Part shown: piece by piece, positions 1-12,001 of the stretch
Layout of the letters: every line of letters starts with the position of its first letter
Numbering within the stretch: the stretch's first letter is position 1
Assembly: GCF_020080835.1 (NCBI RefSeq)
Contig: NC_058159.1
Location: 25,888,474-25,952,473 of the forward strand
Direction of reading: 5' to 3'
DNA length: 64,000 bases
Origin: Cotesia glomerata
Lineage: Eukaryota > Arthropoda > Insecta > Hymenoptera > Braconidae
Made by a program: the position numbers and the translations under genes
The notes under the pieces: generated by a model
Databases searched by the model: none
What the model was told of the DNA's origin: nothing
Seen by the model: the letters and a program-made list of their open reading frames with translations, nothing else

Positions 1-1189
1 ACATCATATTGAGGCATCAGGCATGAGACGTGGGCTTTTGGGCATTAGGCTTCCAATATGCTTCTCTGGTTATTGTAGCACAAAAAATAAGCATACGTGT
101 AACATGTAACTGGTTATTTATTCGTCGGAATGTTTATTTGCTCAGGGGCTCCTTTTGTCAGGGGATGATGAGCATCATCAAGTGTTATGATGACCTGTTC
201 TTATGAGCATGAGGGCTTTTTACAGTTCGCATATGTCGTCGGTTATTGCTGCCAACTAACGCTCTTTTATCATCAATAAATATGAATATATATACGTGAA
301 TACAATGCAAGTCCGGCCACTGTAACAACATCAACATCAACAACATCAAGAATTGTCAAATTTTTATTAAAATAATTAATCCAGGATTGATTCATAGTGT
401 TATTAATCATTTATCTGGATTTTGCCCGTGAATATGATTAAAACTGTTTAATGTAAAAGAAGAAGAGTTATTATTTATTATTGTGGATTGTGATGAGCAC
501 GGTCGCATTAATTGGCCTCTTCTCGGCTATAACTTAAGCTATAAGGATGAATGTGCCATGAGCCTGAGAAAGTTTGTGAAAAAATGGTTCGGTTTGAGTG
601 ATGCTAAATGTACATTTGAAAGGGACACTAACGATACAAGACACGAGGAGGATTTAACAGTCACGAGTGGTTATATCCTTCGGGTTTTATTTTGTGTTCA
701 CGTATATCGAGGATAATGCAAAGTGTTAAGTCACGGCTGCTGTTGGTACGCGTCGGTAGTCAGGTATCGCTGATGCTTCTTATTTATATAAATGACCAGC
801 GGATAACGAACATTAAGACGTTGCGAGGCTAACAATCTATACGCGGACAAGGATCAGATTATGCCGAGCCGTCCTGGATCTAGATACAACTCATCGATCT
901 TTGTCACGTCAACTTTTTATAAACTGGAGCTATTTTTTCTACCCAGCCACCAGCCACTTGTCCATCACACTCTTTGATATTAGTTTTGTTTTTTTAAGAC
1001 TTTATTGGCTACTATCACGTTCTGTCTGAAGTAAGTAGGCTATCTGATGAAATACTTCTCGGAGTGTTTCATTTTTATTGTTATTTAATGTTAGTTGCTG
1101 AAAATTATTTGAATTCTGCTGAATTAAGGTTGCGCTATCGATATCGCTAATATTAAATGTTAAATACAAAGTCGTCTTTGATTTACATC
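1..1189. other. Noncoding sequence, no feature recognised
   Basis: Mixed-composition intergenic or intronic DNA. The one open frame here (483-716, plus) has no recognisable domain and no codon signal that separates it from chance. The stretch 720-960 is somewhat richer in G+C and could hold regulatory sequence, but I see no specific site arrangement. Confidence 0.5.
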
Positions 1190-1370
1190 TTTTTTGATAT
1201 TGCTTGATACGATTAAAAAAAATCGGATATATTGATATCTGGCCTGATATGTTCTTATATTAATTTTTGATCAAGTGTAGTATTAAAAATCTCCAACAGG
1301 TGGCGCATGGTCGCTAAATTGTCTCGTTACCGAAGAGTTGAAAATAAATATAATTAAGTTTTTTACCAAA
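1190..1370. repeat. Dispersed repeat, TGATATG / GTGGCGCATG family, copy 1
   Basis: This stretch shares an ordered set of short blocks with 13330-13580, 43880-44290 and 45985-46480. The blocks are a run of TGATATG-like words, a TATAATTTTT-like block, then 'GGTGGCGCATG' followed by 'CTAAATTGTCTCGTTAC'. Agreement between copies is diverged, which suggests an old family. No coding capacity is seen and no boundaries or target duplications could be fixed. Confidence 0.55.
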
Positions 1371-1429
1371 TTTTTTCTCCTAAAAATCATAAAAATTATG
1401 TATGATGTTTTTTTAATATATTTTACACA

Positions 1430-1566
1430 ATCCCTTATTTAAAAAAAAAGATTTAAAACGGTTCAACCCATGCAAAATGTATATCTATAAATTTCTCAAG
1501 TTGAATCGTTTTTAATCGCTTTGAGCTATTTCGAATCATTTTAAATCTTTTTTTTTAATAAGGGAT
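1430..1566. mobile_element. Short inverted-repeat element (MITE-like), 137 bp
   Basis: The left end reads ATCCCTTATTT, then an A run, GATTTAAAACGG. The right end is its near-perfect reverse complement, with arms of about 35 bp and a few mismatches. The loop between is AT-rich and noncoding. The structure fits a miniature inverted-repeat transposable element. The flanks are too AT-rich to call a target duplication. Confidence 0.6.
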
Positions 1567-3055
1567 GAATATTATACAGTGAATAAAATTACTCAATTAA
1601 TATCAATGAAAATTTTCGCACAAATATATACTAAATTAACTTTTACATTAGAAAAATTGATCATTAATATATTTTAGAATTTAAAAGAATCAAAATTTTA
1701 AAATCATTCAAAGAACCGTGAGTTTTCTGTGAATCAAATTAATTTTTATATTTCTCTATTCTTTACAATCTTATCACAATTTTCCAATTTAAAACTTAGT
1801 ACCATGGTTAAAACTTTCTTTAAACCAAAGACGTTGTTCAAGATCTCGTCCCATTTGAATATAATCAAACCACAATCGCTGTTTAATTTGATCTCAAGCT
1901 CTTTAAAACAGAGAGCCTACAAAAAACTACCTTTCATAATTATCACCGGATTTAATAAAGTAATCTCAAGGTCGAGTTCGTGGTTTGAGTAGTTCCTCGT
2001 TCCAATGGAGCAGAGTAGAGTAGAATAGAGTGGAGTGGAGTGGAGTGGAGGATCAAACGGGGATTCTGTTAATATAAGCATAAGCACATAACCATAACCA
2101 GTAGTGGAAATCATTGACGGTCTCTGGCACTGGCACTGGGACTGAGCGTTCGGTAGCCAGGGAAGAGATAGAGGTAGAGGTATATTCCTGAACTGTGGGA
2201 TTGATGAATATTAACTAGCAAACAGTAGCCCGGCCAGGCATTCTCCATCCATCGACAGTGCCAACGAAGGGCACACCAGATACAGACTAGACGGATGTAG
2301 AAGTAGATACAGAGGACCAAAAAAGGACAGAGATAGAACCGGGTGTGTTGGATGAATGTGCTGTTGAGGTATCCAGTTTGGTGTGGTGTAGTTGAGAAAG
2401 GCAGCACATACATGTAGCAATAGCAACACATTTCCAGCAGCATCATCCGCACGACGATAGACCGAAGCACAGTGAGCTGAGAAGTAAATGTGTTGGTGGT
2501 TAGAAGCCGAGTAGAGTAGATAGATATAGAGAGTAATCCAGAATCCAGAGAGTAGGAGGGTACATATTCATGACGTTAACGAGCCTCCGTCGAACGTTTA
2601 ATTCCGCTAACCGCCTGAGTTGGGTTAGGGTAACTCGCTCGGCAAACACGAGCCTTAACTAACCGTGCATCCCTAGGTCCTCTCTCGTTCATCTGCATCA
2701 TCTAATATATACCTATATATCTATATAACCGTATACGTATACATGGGCTAAGGTTTGCTATTGCTTCTGTGCTCCACTGTGTTCCAAATGTCTACTTGTT
2801 TATCTTTGGAATTTTTTATTTTGTTTTTCGGCGGAAAATAAAGGAAAGGTTCTCATTTTTTTTTATTTTAATCGGTCAATTTTTGCAGAAGCTTTATTTG
2901 GAATAGTTGCAGTTGTACACTGATGAATAAATTCATTAGATTTGTGAGAAAAACTTTTGAACCAAGAAAATTATTGGGGAGAATTTTATTGTCTTAAATT
3001 GAGCGGACAGTTTTTATTTAAAGATAGAAAAGTTATTTCTGGTGAAGATAGTACG
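1567..3055. other. Noncoding, with purine-rich GAGTG tract
   Basis: The stretch 2010-2052 is a short GAGTA/GAGTG minisatellite. The surrounding 2100-2560 is purine-rich on the plus strand, so it gives long open frames on the minus strand that are compositional artefacts. The patch 2570-2710 is GC-richer than the background (CGAGCCTCCGTCGAACG, then GGTTAGGGTAACTCGC) and could be a conserved noncoding element. No gene is supported. Confidence 0.45.
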
Positions 3056-3345
3056 GGAATGGTCAAATATATTTGAACAAAAATTCCTTTATCTGCGTAT
3101 GAGAATATTTAGAAAGATCATATAACTTGTCCAAAAGTTTCTTAATCTGAAAATAATATCGTGAGGAAAAAGTCTAGGAAACTTGATCAGAAACTCCTTG
3201 ATCTGCAGAAAAGCATGTTCAGAAAGATGATCATGAAACTTGCCCAAAAATTTCTTCATCTACAAAATGATTATATTGATAAATAATATCTTTAAATTTA
3301 ATCGAAAATTCTTTGATCTGCAGATAGAAACTTTATTGAATATGG
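3056..3345. repeat. Degenerate tandem repeat, unit about 60-70 bp
   Basis: At least four diverged units share the words 'AAACTTG', 'TTCTTxATCTG' or 'CCTTGATCTGCAG', and 'AGAAAGAT'. Spacing is about 60-70 bp. The array looks old and noncoding. Confidence 0.45.
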
Positions 3346-3600
3346 TCATAAAACTTCAATTCTATGGAATAGTTTCGATTTAAAAATGTAAATTTTTCGT
3401 AACTGACATTGCTGTAATTTTTTTTGGAGGTCAAATTTTATAAAATCTATTTTTAGTTGATTTCTACATAGCAGAAAAGAATAATATATTTTTATAAAAT
3501 TTCAAGCCTTTCGATTCAATAGTCTTAGAGATTTCAAAACTGAGTAACTTTTTGTAATTTTCTTATATATAATGAAATCATTATTTTAAATTATAATATT

Positions 3601-4243
3601 GCACGCCTCATAGCGCGAAGCGCGTGAGGTTGTGCTTTATACTCGACTCGTCAAGGTCAAGCAATTTTGTGATCTTTAAATGTCTCTATCACAACCATAT
3701 TCTACTGATACAATAATATAAGTAGATGTACACGAAGAAAACACTTAAATCAAACCATCTTTTACTTTCTAAAATCATTTCATGTAGCTATTTTGAAAAA
3801 AAAAACGTTTTGAAAAAAATTTTACGTGGACGTCCGGATGTCACCCCATTTTGGATGTACCAATGATTACTCCCGAACAAATTGATATTTCAAGACCGGA
3901 CCTTTTTTATTAGTTTACGAATGCGATGAACTGGGTCTGTATTTCATATCAGTAGCCTAGTTTACGTATTTTTTTTTAAATTGAATTTTTATTAAAATTT
4001 ATTACGATATAACCGTACAAAGACAAACGAATTTTTCTTATTTGTCATGTGAAAACTATGGCGCCACTTGATAAAGCTAGATTTTTTTAGACTGCGTACG
4101 CATATAACAAGAAAAAAGGGCGCTGATATTTAAAAAAAAAAAAAATACTCTGTAAGAAATTACTTAATTATAATTTTCTTTTTTTTTATCAGTTACACAA
4201 TTTATTTTTTCTTAAAAAATGAATGAGCGTTATGAGGCGTGCA
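3601..4243. mobile_element. Inverted-repeat transposon, noncoding, 643 bp
   Basis: The left end is GCACGCCTCATAGCGC. The right end, read on the other strand, is GCACGCCTCATAACGC, giving a 16-bp inverted repeat with one mismatch. Just inside the left end is the GC-rich block GCGCGAAGCGCGTGAGG, which itself folds. The interior is AT-rich and shows no coding frame. It fits a non-autonomous DNA transposon; the superfamily cannot be assigned because no clear target duplication is visible. Confidence 0.65.
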
Positions 4244-6280
4244 CTTTTGGATTTTCCAAACTTTTTTTATCTATTTTAATAACTGAAAAAAAAATTTTTT
4301 TTTTACCCTAATAGTATCAATGAACTATAAAAATTACTTTACAATAAAAATTTGATTTTTTATAAAATACTCAACCATGAAGACCATGGGTACTAAGATC
4401 AAATTTTAAAATAAATACTAATTATTAATTATAAACAAGAATGATAATATTTGTTTTAATAGAAAAGACATACGACTGATTTCTAATGAAATGAAATGAC
4501 ACTTGAACCAAAGAGTTGTAGCAGTCACCATAAAAATGAATTAATAATACCTAGTTGTCAAACAAAAAATAATTTTCGAATAAACTCGACAGTATCTCAT
4601 ATAAAATAAAAACAAAAATAACTCAGTAGCTGAAGAGGAAGTAAAAAACTTTGAGAATAAAAGCGAAGAGGTGTATCTGAGCTTACGTTGAATAGGATTG
4701 TTTGTGGGCAAACATACCCAATGACGAGAGATGAGTATAAGTATTAAGAGAAAGACAGAGGATCCACTCAAGAGCTCTCTGTCTTTCTTCTTCATCACTC
4801 CTTGCCTTTTCTTCTTTTCCTTTTTCTTCGCCCTCCCTCCGCTACCCCCTTACTTTTTCCTCTCACATCGAATTCACGTTTCTACGCACATAACAAAACT
4901 CTCCTCTCCGGTGTCTCCACATTCTTCAGATCACGATTTAAACTCTCATCTCTCATCTCTTCTCGAAATGGGTAAGCATGTGAATACTCAACACGGAATC
5001 ACAGACACACTCCGATACCAGCTCTGGGCTGTTTAAATTAACAACTTGCAAGTCATACTCATTCTCATACTCATACACGGCCCTTTTATTTTTATTTTCT
5101 TTTGTTTATTTTAATACTTTCGATATTTCATTTACATCCATTAACTTATTAATAAGCAAATAAATTAACAATATTGTGATTAACAACAAAGTACTGATGA
5201 AAAAAATTTGAACCAAGAAAATCTTTATTGCGTTGACTTTGAATTGAAAAGAAAATTTTATAGTTGAAGTAAAATTATGACAAGGGTTTAGATGTAGAGC
5301 TTCATTGTTTTTTCGGCCACAAAAAAGCGAAAAAATTTTTATATCCAAAATTTTAATAATTAACTATATTTTTTTTTGAACAATTTTTTATGTAGATAAA
5401 AAAATTCTTAATTATTGGAAAATTATTGCATTACCTTCAAGTTAATCAAATATCAAAATTATAAATTATAAAAAGAAATTACGTCATGATACTTTTTGTC
5501 AGTAATTCATTTTATTAAATAAAAAAAAAAAATTGCATTAGACTTTAATAAATTAGTGTAAAAATTTTCGATTAAAAGCTAGATAAGTTTGCTTTTTTTT
5601 CATTTCAAATTGACAAACTTATTTTGAGAAATTTTTTTAATTTAATCCATAAGATCATCGCGACGAAAATTAAAATTTGAATAGGTTAATTCTACAATTT
5701 CTTATAACCAAAAAAATCAGAGTAAATTTTGGTAAATCTAATTCAAGAAAATTTTTTGGTTCAATAATTTTTTTATTCGATTATAGACAATAAAATTCTT
5801 CAAAATTTATAAACTTAAAAAATTATTTTTACAGTCGAAAGTTATTTTAATTAAAATATAATTTTTTAATTCAAAATTTTAATGAGAATTTCGTGTTCAA
5901 AAAATTTCATTTTTTCTTAAAAATTTTCCTAACTTGAAAAACCTATTATATTTTATAAAAATATTTTATAAAAAAAAAAACAATAATACTTTGACTTATT
6001 TCTCACTATTAAGCCTCTTTACAACTAAAAGTCATAAGAAATGTAAATACCAAATACTAAAGACTAAAGGTCGATGAGCAGCATTTATGCAGTATACATC
6101 CATATACCTAGTACGTATAATATGACTATCCGGAGCTGAAAATGATGAGGATGAGGATAAAAAATAAATACTAGCGTAAAGACGTGTGGTGTTTGTGGCG
6201 CCAGAGATAATCCCCATGATAGTTTCCCCTCTTTTTTCCCTCACGTCAATCAGGATTGGATTTGGTTTAGATCTTTATAG

Positions 6281-6283
<3 letters not shown>
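4244..6283. other. AT-rich noncoding sequence
   Basis: Long A/T homopolymers with no recognisable gene. The stretch 4775-4960 is pyrimidine-rich and produces an open frame at 4731-5036 full of Phe/Ser/Leu, which I read as composition rather than coding. The rest (5050-6020) is background. Confidence 0.5.

Positions 6284-6350
<67 letters not shown>
6284..6350. repeat. (TA)n microsatellite
   Basis: About 33 uninterrupted TA dinucleotides. Confidence 0.95.
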
Positions 6351-6353
<3 letters not shown>

Positions 6354-8270
6354 TAGCCACATACCCACCAAAGGTTCTCGTCACTCATCTTCATCTATCC
6401 CACGCATTAAAAAAAAACACGATATGCACTTATATTACACAGCGGTGCGATCATCAGATATTTCGATAGTCGAATTTCGATGAGTGTGCTATGCCCAAAA
6501 CTCGGTAAAAAGTTCCATTCGTTGAAAGTGACTGCATAATTTTATCAGAGCTTTCTCGTAACATTATTATTACTTATACAAAAGCTCTAACATTCGCGTT
6601 TTCCGATGCATTTAAGAATACATTTGCTTAAGTTTATAAAAGTAGCTTCCGGTAATTCCTAATTTAATCCTACTTAGCGTTATTTTTTCAGTAATCCGTA
6701 AAAAAACTTTTACATTTTGTTCCGGTGGATTTTTTCAGAAAAGACTGCGAAATTATGTAACGTTAAATAAAAATAAAAACTTAATCTTTGAATTTAAAAT
6801 TCATGAGCTTGAGAAAAAGTTTAATCTTTTATTTTATTTTATTTGTACATAAAAAAGTTTTATTTTATTTTTTTTTTTTTTAATATTTTTATTGTTATTT
6901 AAAGACTTAAATTGTCTGTCAATTTTTCTTGACTTTAAAAATTTTCTTGATTTTAATGTCGTCGAAAAATAAGTCTCCGTGCGTTCTTTGAATTTTGAGC
7001 GTCTGCATGGAAAGAAGAATAACAATTTTCTAGCCGTCTATTGAATTTCTTTGGATATTTTATAGTTTATAGATGTGCGTAGGTGGAATATTATATATTA
7101 TATCTTTTGCGGAATCCGCGCTGGCACACTTGCACTGAGTTGGCGTCATCCCGTATGCTGGGAAGTGCTCCACATAACGTAACGTAATGTAACGCCTACT
7201 ATACTGTTCGAACGTGAGAACAATGCTCTTGTGAACAGCATCTATCTGAGCAGAAGAGTCTAAGGAAAGGTAAAAAATAAAGAAAATAAAATAAATCCGG
7301 AGATAAAAATCCGTGGATAAGAGAAATCACAGGGTGACATTGACTATTCGCAGAAGGGATGAATGTTGGATGAGAAATGTTATGTTTGAGCCAAAAGCGT
7401 CTGCTTTTACATCCTGGTCATCACTGAGAATTATTAAAACTTTTTCATGTGTGTGTAATTTTACGTGCAACTTCAAACAGAGAGCTTTGGGGAAAATTTA
7501 TTTTTTTAATGAATTTCATAAATTATTTTGGCTGGTCAATGGAAAGAAAAAGTTTTTTTTTAATGAATTTATGCTTAATGTTTATTATTTTTTATCAAAA
7601 AATTCAAATCGTCTAAGAATGGTAGATTTTTCATATTTAATTGTAAAATCATTCATAACTTTAGTAAAAAATTTAAATATATATTTATTTATTTTAAAGT
7701 TATCTTAAAAATTTTCATCAAATTAAAATTTTTAATTTGTATCAATATTTTTTTATGAAAATTTAGTTCAATAATCCAGAAGGCAAATTTTTGGAAAAAT
7801 AAAAATAATAAATATTTTTTTATGACAAAAAATTGTTCTGTAATGAATTATTTGTAAAATGTGTCTTAAAAAATCACTTAAATAAAATTAAAAAAAAATC
7901 CTATGATCAGTATTAAATTATACTTTTTCATCAAATTGAGAGTATCACCTGACATAAACTATTTATTAAACTTTGTCGGACAATAGGATCCTGAGAAGAT
8001 CTGTAAAAATAAAAGCAACGGCTTCATTAAGTACAAGTAAAGTAAAGGTACAAGGTTCAGATGATTGTAGTGGTGCGTGCTCGAGTTGATAAATGCCTTC
8101 GATATCTCAAAAGTGTGAGCTGAAAAGAAGATAATACTACATAAGAACGATGAAAAATGAAAACACGTACACATATGTAGGATGAGGAGAGAAGAGAAGA
8201 GAGGAGGACAAAAGTTTATTATTATATGTCTGTCTCGGTCAGAGTTAAGTTTTCAAGAGCAAAAAGTCTC
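6351..8270. other. Noncoding sequence
   Basis: Mostly AT-rich. Positions 7090-7270 are GC-richer (for example GGAATCCGCGCTGGCACAC) and could be regulatory. Open frames at 7313-7708 (plus) and 7959-8174 (minus) are Phe/Lys/Asn or Ser/His/Leu rich and resemble nothing I know. Confidence 0.45.
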
Positions 8271-8274
8271 ATCA

Positions 8275-8400
8275 GTAATGACGTCAGCGTCAGAGACCAG
8301 CTGCCTCGGTTATTAATTAAGGGCATGTCCGGACGACGTTCGTCAGCTGAAATTCGCCCACGGGAACCCCAAGAAATTAATCGACATCTCTAATACACTA
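8275..8400. promoter_or_regulatory. Candidate enhancer patch with clustered factor sites
   Basis: A GC-richer island in AT-rich DNA. It holds a perfect CRE palindrome TGACGTCA (8279-8286), two CAGCTG E-boxes (8298-8303 and 8344-8349) and a TTATTAATTAA homeodomain-type site (8310-8320). Such site clusters fit a cis-regulatory module, but short words like these also occur by chance. No function is shown. Confidence 0.25.
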
Positions 8401-8867
8401 CTATTCCAGGCCTGATTTTGCTGATGATACCCATACACATGTAAATACATACACATATACACATTATACGTTTTATTTCTTTTAAATGCACCTAACCGCT
8501 ATATATGTGTAAAAGGAGAAAGAGATCATTCATATGTTTGATGCGATGAGACATGGACACCTTTAGGCTAGATATATCCCTGTACTGCGGTTAACTTTAA
8601 TTATCGCACGTGTTATACCGACGTTGTTACTTTACTCGGAAAAATAAAGATCTTTTTAACTTTGAAAAAAATTTAATAAATTTGACTTGTCATTTTCAAA
8701 AAAAATTTTTATGAATATACGAAAAATTTTGATCGAATTTGGATGAAATTTTTTAATCTTTTTCTGCAAGCAAATTTTTTTATTAAACTCAAGGATCAGT
8801 CAATTATTAATTTAGAAGTGTTTTACGTTTTAGGAAATTTATTCTGATATTTTAAATTATAAAGATA

Positions 8868-9091
8868 CATTGAAAAAAAAATTAACTTGAATCAAGAGAA
8901 AAATTCTTAATCCAAAAAAATAATTTTGAAGAATTTTATCGTCTTGAATTAAGACGAAAAATTCTTGAATCCAGTAAAATTTACTCAAACTAAGAAAAAT
9001 TTCTTAATTTAAGAATTTTTCTACTCAAATAAAGAAGATGAATTTCTTCAAAATTATTTACTTGATTTAAGTAAATTTTTTTTTCTGTGTA
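8868..9091. mobile_element. Palindromic MITE, TTGAATCAAG family, copy 1
   Basis: The 224-bp element begins ACA-TGAAAAAAAAATTAACTTGAATCAAG and ends with the complementary CTTGATTTAAGT, a T run and CTGTGT. Inside are repeated TTCTTGAATC-AAG blocks in both orientations, so the whole folds on itself. It is one of seven copies in the window (also 10943, 20023, 21254, 46058, 46498, 49605). Confidence 0.75.
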
Positions 9092-9685
9092 TTTTTATAA
9101 TTTTGTAGAGGATCATTAGTGAATTTTATTTTAAAAATTTAAAATTTCAAATAAATTCTTTATACAAAATTCAGACATTTAAAAGAAGTAAATATTATTT
9201 AAAGAAAATTTAAGTAAATATTTTTGATAAAATTTTCAAACAAATAATTTTATCCACTATATCGAATTTTTTGCTACTAGCAAAAAATTTAGACACTCAA
9301 CAAAGAATAAACTTTATTTTTGTCTATAAAACTTTTGCTAAAACAAAAACTATTAGTGTTAAGAATGTGAAAAAATTCTCAACACCATAAAAGCCTAACT
9401 TTCTTAAATTTTTTTTGCAAATATAATTCCTGACTAAAATAATTTTTTTAAACTATCAAAATTTTGAAACAACAAAAAAAATTAATTTTCAACAAAATGA
9501 AATAAATAATAAATCTTTTCTACAAAAAATACTTCCTATTTCTTATACAACAGATGTAGAGATTCTGCTCAGGAATTCAAAATATTTCTTATCAACAATG
9601 ACTGATAGTTTCACGGGTAATAAAAAGGTGAATTGTTGATGTTCATAGTACGTACTTGTATTAGTACTTACAAAGTATACGAAAG

Positions 9686-9721
<36 letters not shown>

Positions 9722-10940
9722 CTCGAAGATGATGAGAGGATTCATCGTAAAGTGACAGCCGTGTCGACAATTCAAAAGTTCAATTCAACAAACAGTTGTT
9801 GCACATCGTCAGAGGTAATAACGGGTTGATGGCGATTGCCCAGTAAATGTCTTAACTAACATTACTCAAAGTGAGCTAAGTCCACTCCGAGATAATGATA
9901 TTATTACGGGCGTCTTTATTTTATTTTAAAACTATCATCATACGTCAAGTCGACGCGCTAAATAAATCCCCTCGCACTCGGTCACTACTTATATAATACA
10001 ATACAAATTGTATCCATACATTTAGTTATATACACCTGGAATTATATTCTTCACACATCAACAAGCCAATTCCGCACCGGCAATCCTTTTTCTCTTCTCC
10101 CGCTTTTATTATTTACCTCCTCCACATTACTCTTGTCCTTCTCGGCTCCTTCTTTCTTTTTTTTTTGCACATTCTTATTCTTTATAGAGTCGTCATGCAC
10201 TTTAAATTCTGCACAAGCCCTTGTGTCTTTTTTTTATCGAGGTATAACAAAGTATGATGATCCAGCGGTGCTTGATGAAATCATCTCGGCACCTGATTGT
10301 CAGCTCCAACTGTGTTGAGTTATCCAGATCAACTATGGAATTGCTTGTTGGTTGTTAACTTCCCACTTTCGACGTTCAAAAAAAAAAAAAAATAAAAAAT
10401 ATAAAGACTGTACATATGTAGACTGAAGAATATTCAATTCGTTTTGGTTGGTAACTTTATCTTATTCTTGACATGACAAAGCACGTGATTTTGTTCGAGC
10501 AAAAAAGAGATGAAAATTTCCAGGTTTTTAAAAATTATTTTTCTTAAAACACTCGCGGAAAAAAAAAATTCAAAAGTTACATTTTATTTTATGATTTGGC
10601 GCTTCATGTAAAGAAACTAGACAAATTGCAAATCAGATTATAACTTTTACGAATTTTGTGGAAATTACATTTAAAAAATGAAGTATTCAATCATTTTGAA
10701 TTAAACAGAAAAATTCTTGAGCTAAGAAATTGTTTTTAATCAATTAAATTTTATTTGTTTTAAGTTAATCAAATTTTTCAAAACGTTTTTAGTCAAACTT
10801 TTTTTTTCATCAAAGTAATAGAATTAAAAAAATATTTACTTCAGTTACTTCATCGTACAATAAAAAATAGTAATAGCAGTTCACTATTTTTCGAAGTTCA
10901 TGTACTATTTGATGCTTCAAATTCGGTGATCACTGATCAT
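9092..10940. other. Noncoding, with (GA)n tract
   Basis: AT-rich to 9540. A (GA)n run of about 15 units lies at 9687-9716. Positions 9780-10080 are mixed composition. Position 10352 has AACTTCCCAC, resembling the end word of the TG-repeat element at 53937, but nothing else of that element follows. Open frames at 9543-9770 and 10133-10318 are low-complexity. Confidence 0.45.
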
Positions 10941-10942
10941 AG

Positions 10943-11170
10943 TGCACAAAAAAAAATGTCCTTGAATCAAGTATATAATTTTGAAGAACTTAATCTTCTT
11001 GATTTGAGTAGAAAAATTCTTGAACTAAATAAATTTTTCTTGATTTAAAGAAATTTTACTAGATTCAAGAATTTTTCGTCTTGATTCAAGACAATTTCCC
11101 TCTTCAAAATTATTTTCTTGGTTCAAGAATTTTTCTCTTGAATCAAGTTAATTTTTTTTTTTTTAGTGTA
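10943..11170. mobile_element. Palindromic MITE, TTGAATCAAG family, copy 2
   Basis: Same layout as the 46058 and 49605 copies. It starts with a CACAAAA run and CTTGAATCAAGTATATAATT, has a central GATTTGAG...CTTGATTC palindrome, and ends TTGAATCAAGTTAATT plus a T run. The 3' terminus is decayed to AGTGTA. It abuts the next element almost exactly, suggesting that one inserted beside or into the other. Confidence 0.75.
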
Positions 11171-12001
11171 TACGGAAAAAAGTAAATTGTAATATTCACT
11201 CGGATTCTGGTTAATTTTTATAGTTTCAAACAGTAAAGCGGACATCGGGGTGGCAAAAATATAAATATTACAGAACTTAATGTAGAAAGTATAAAAGCCA
11301 CAATTTATAATTTAATATACAAAATAAGTGATTAGTAGCTGTCACTATAGTAAATAATGACTCTCTCATCTTAAAAAATTACAGTTTCAAACAGTGAAAA
11401 TTGCCATTTCAATATTTAGTCCATATTATGAGGAGAAGGGGAACTCAAATAAGGAGAAGGGGGTCTCACTCTGGGAGAATTTAACATTTGAAACAATAAA
11501 AATTATATTTTTAAAATATACATTTTACCAGTCTAAGCAAGTCAATAATTACAGTTTGATTTTTACTCTCTAAACATGAATTAGTGAAAATTCACTGGAA
11601 TAAGTGAATATTCACTAATTCATGTTTAGAGAGTAGCGTTGCGTTTAAAATTTACCATTTTACTTAGTAAATATTGACGTTGCTTGTATTAGAAATTTAC
11701 TAACTTTATTTTATACTTTTAACACATCATAAGATCATTTGTTAGGTACGAAATGATAAATATCAAAGTCTGAATTCTTAATTATTATACTTTAACATTT
11801 TAGACATTCACATAGCGAATATTATTGTTTGAAATAGTATTTTCTTTCATGTAAAGAGTAAATTGTAACGTTTAAATGGTAAATATTATAAAGTGAATAG
11901 TAAAATTACGATTTTACTGTTTGAAATGATAATTTTTAGCAGTCGACCATTACTTATTATAAATCGACTGTTATTTATTACAGTTTATTTTTATCCGTGT
12001 A
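11169..12001. mobile_element. Inverted-repeat transposon, noncoding, about 0.83 kb
   Basis: The left end TATACGGAAAAAAGTAAA matches the reverse complement of the right end, TACACGGATAAAAATAAA, and continues as imperfect repeat for about 28 bp. The interior repeatedly carries TTTACTGTTTGAAA-type words in both orientations (for example near 11230, 11385, 11485 and 11920). No protein is encoded. The terminus CACGGA with TA at the edge resembles other TA-flanked elements in the window. Confidence 0.55.
11565..11634. repeat. 70-bp near-perfect hairpin inside the element
   Basis: Left arm ACTCTCTAAACATGAATTAG, right arm CTAATTCATGTTTAGAGAGT, with a short spacer that is itself symmetric (GTGAA...TTCAC). 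It could be a tiny nested MITE or an internal fold of the host element. Confidence 0.7.

Noticed and set aside
2010..2470. Minus-strand frames (2111-2470 and 2211-2429) considered as membrane proteins
   Set aside because: Leu/Tyr/Cys-rich because the plus strand is purine-rich simple sequence; two overlapping frames are open at once and neither has a recognisable motif.
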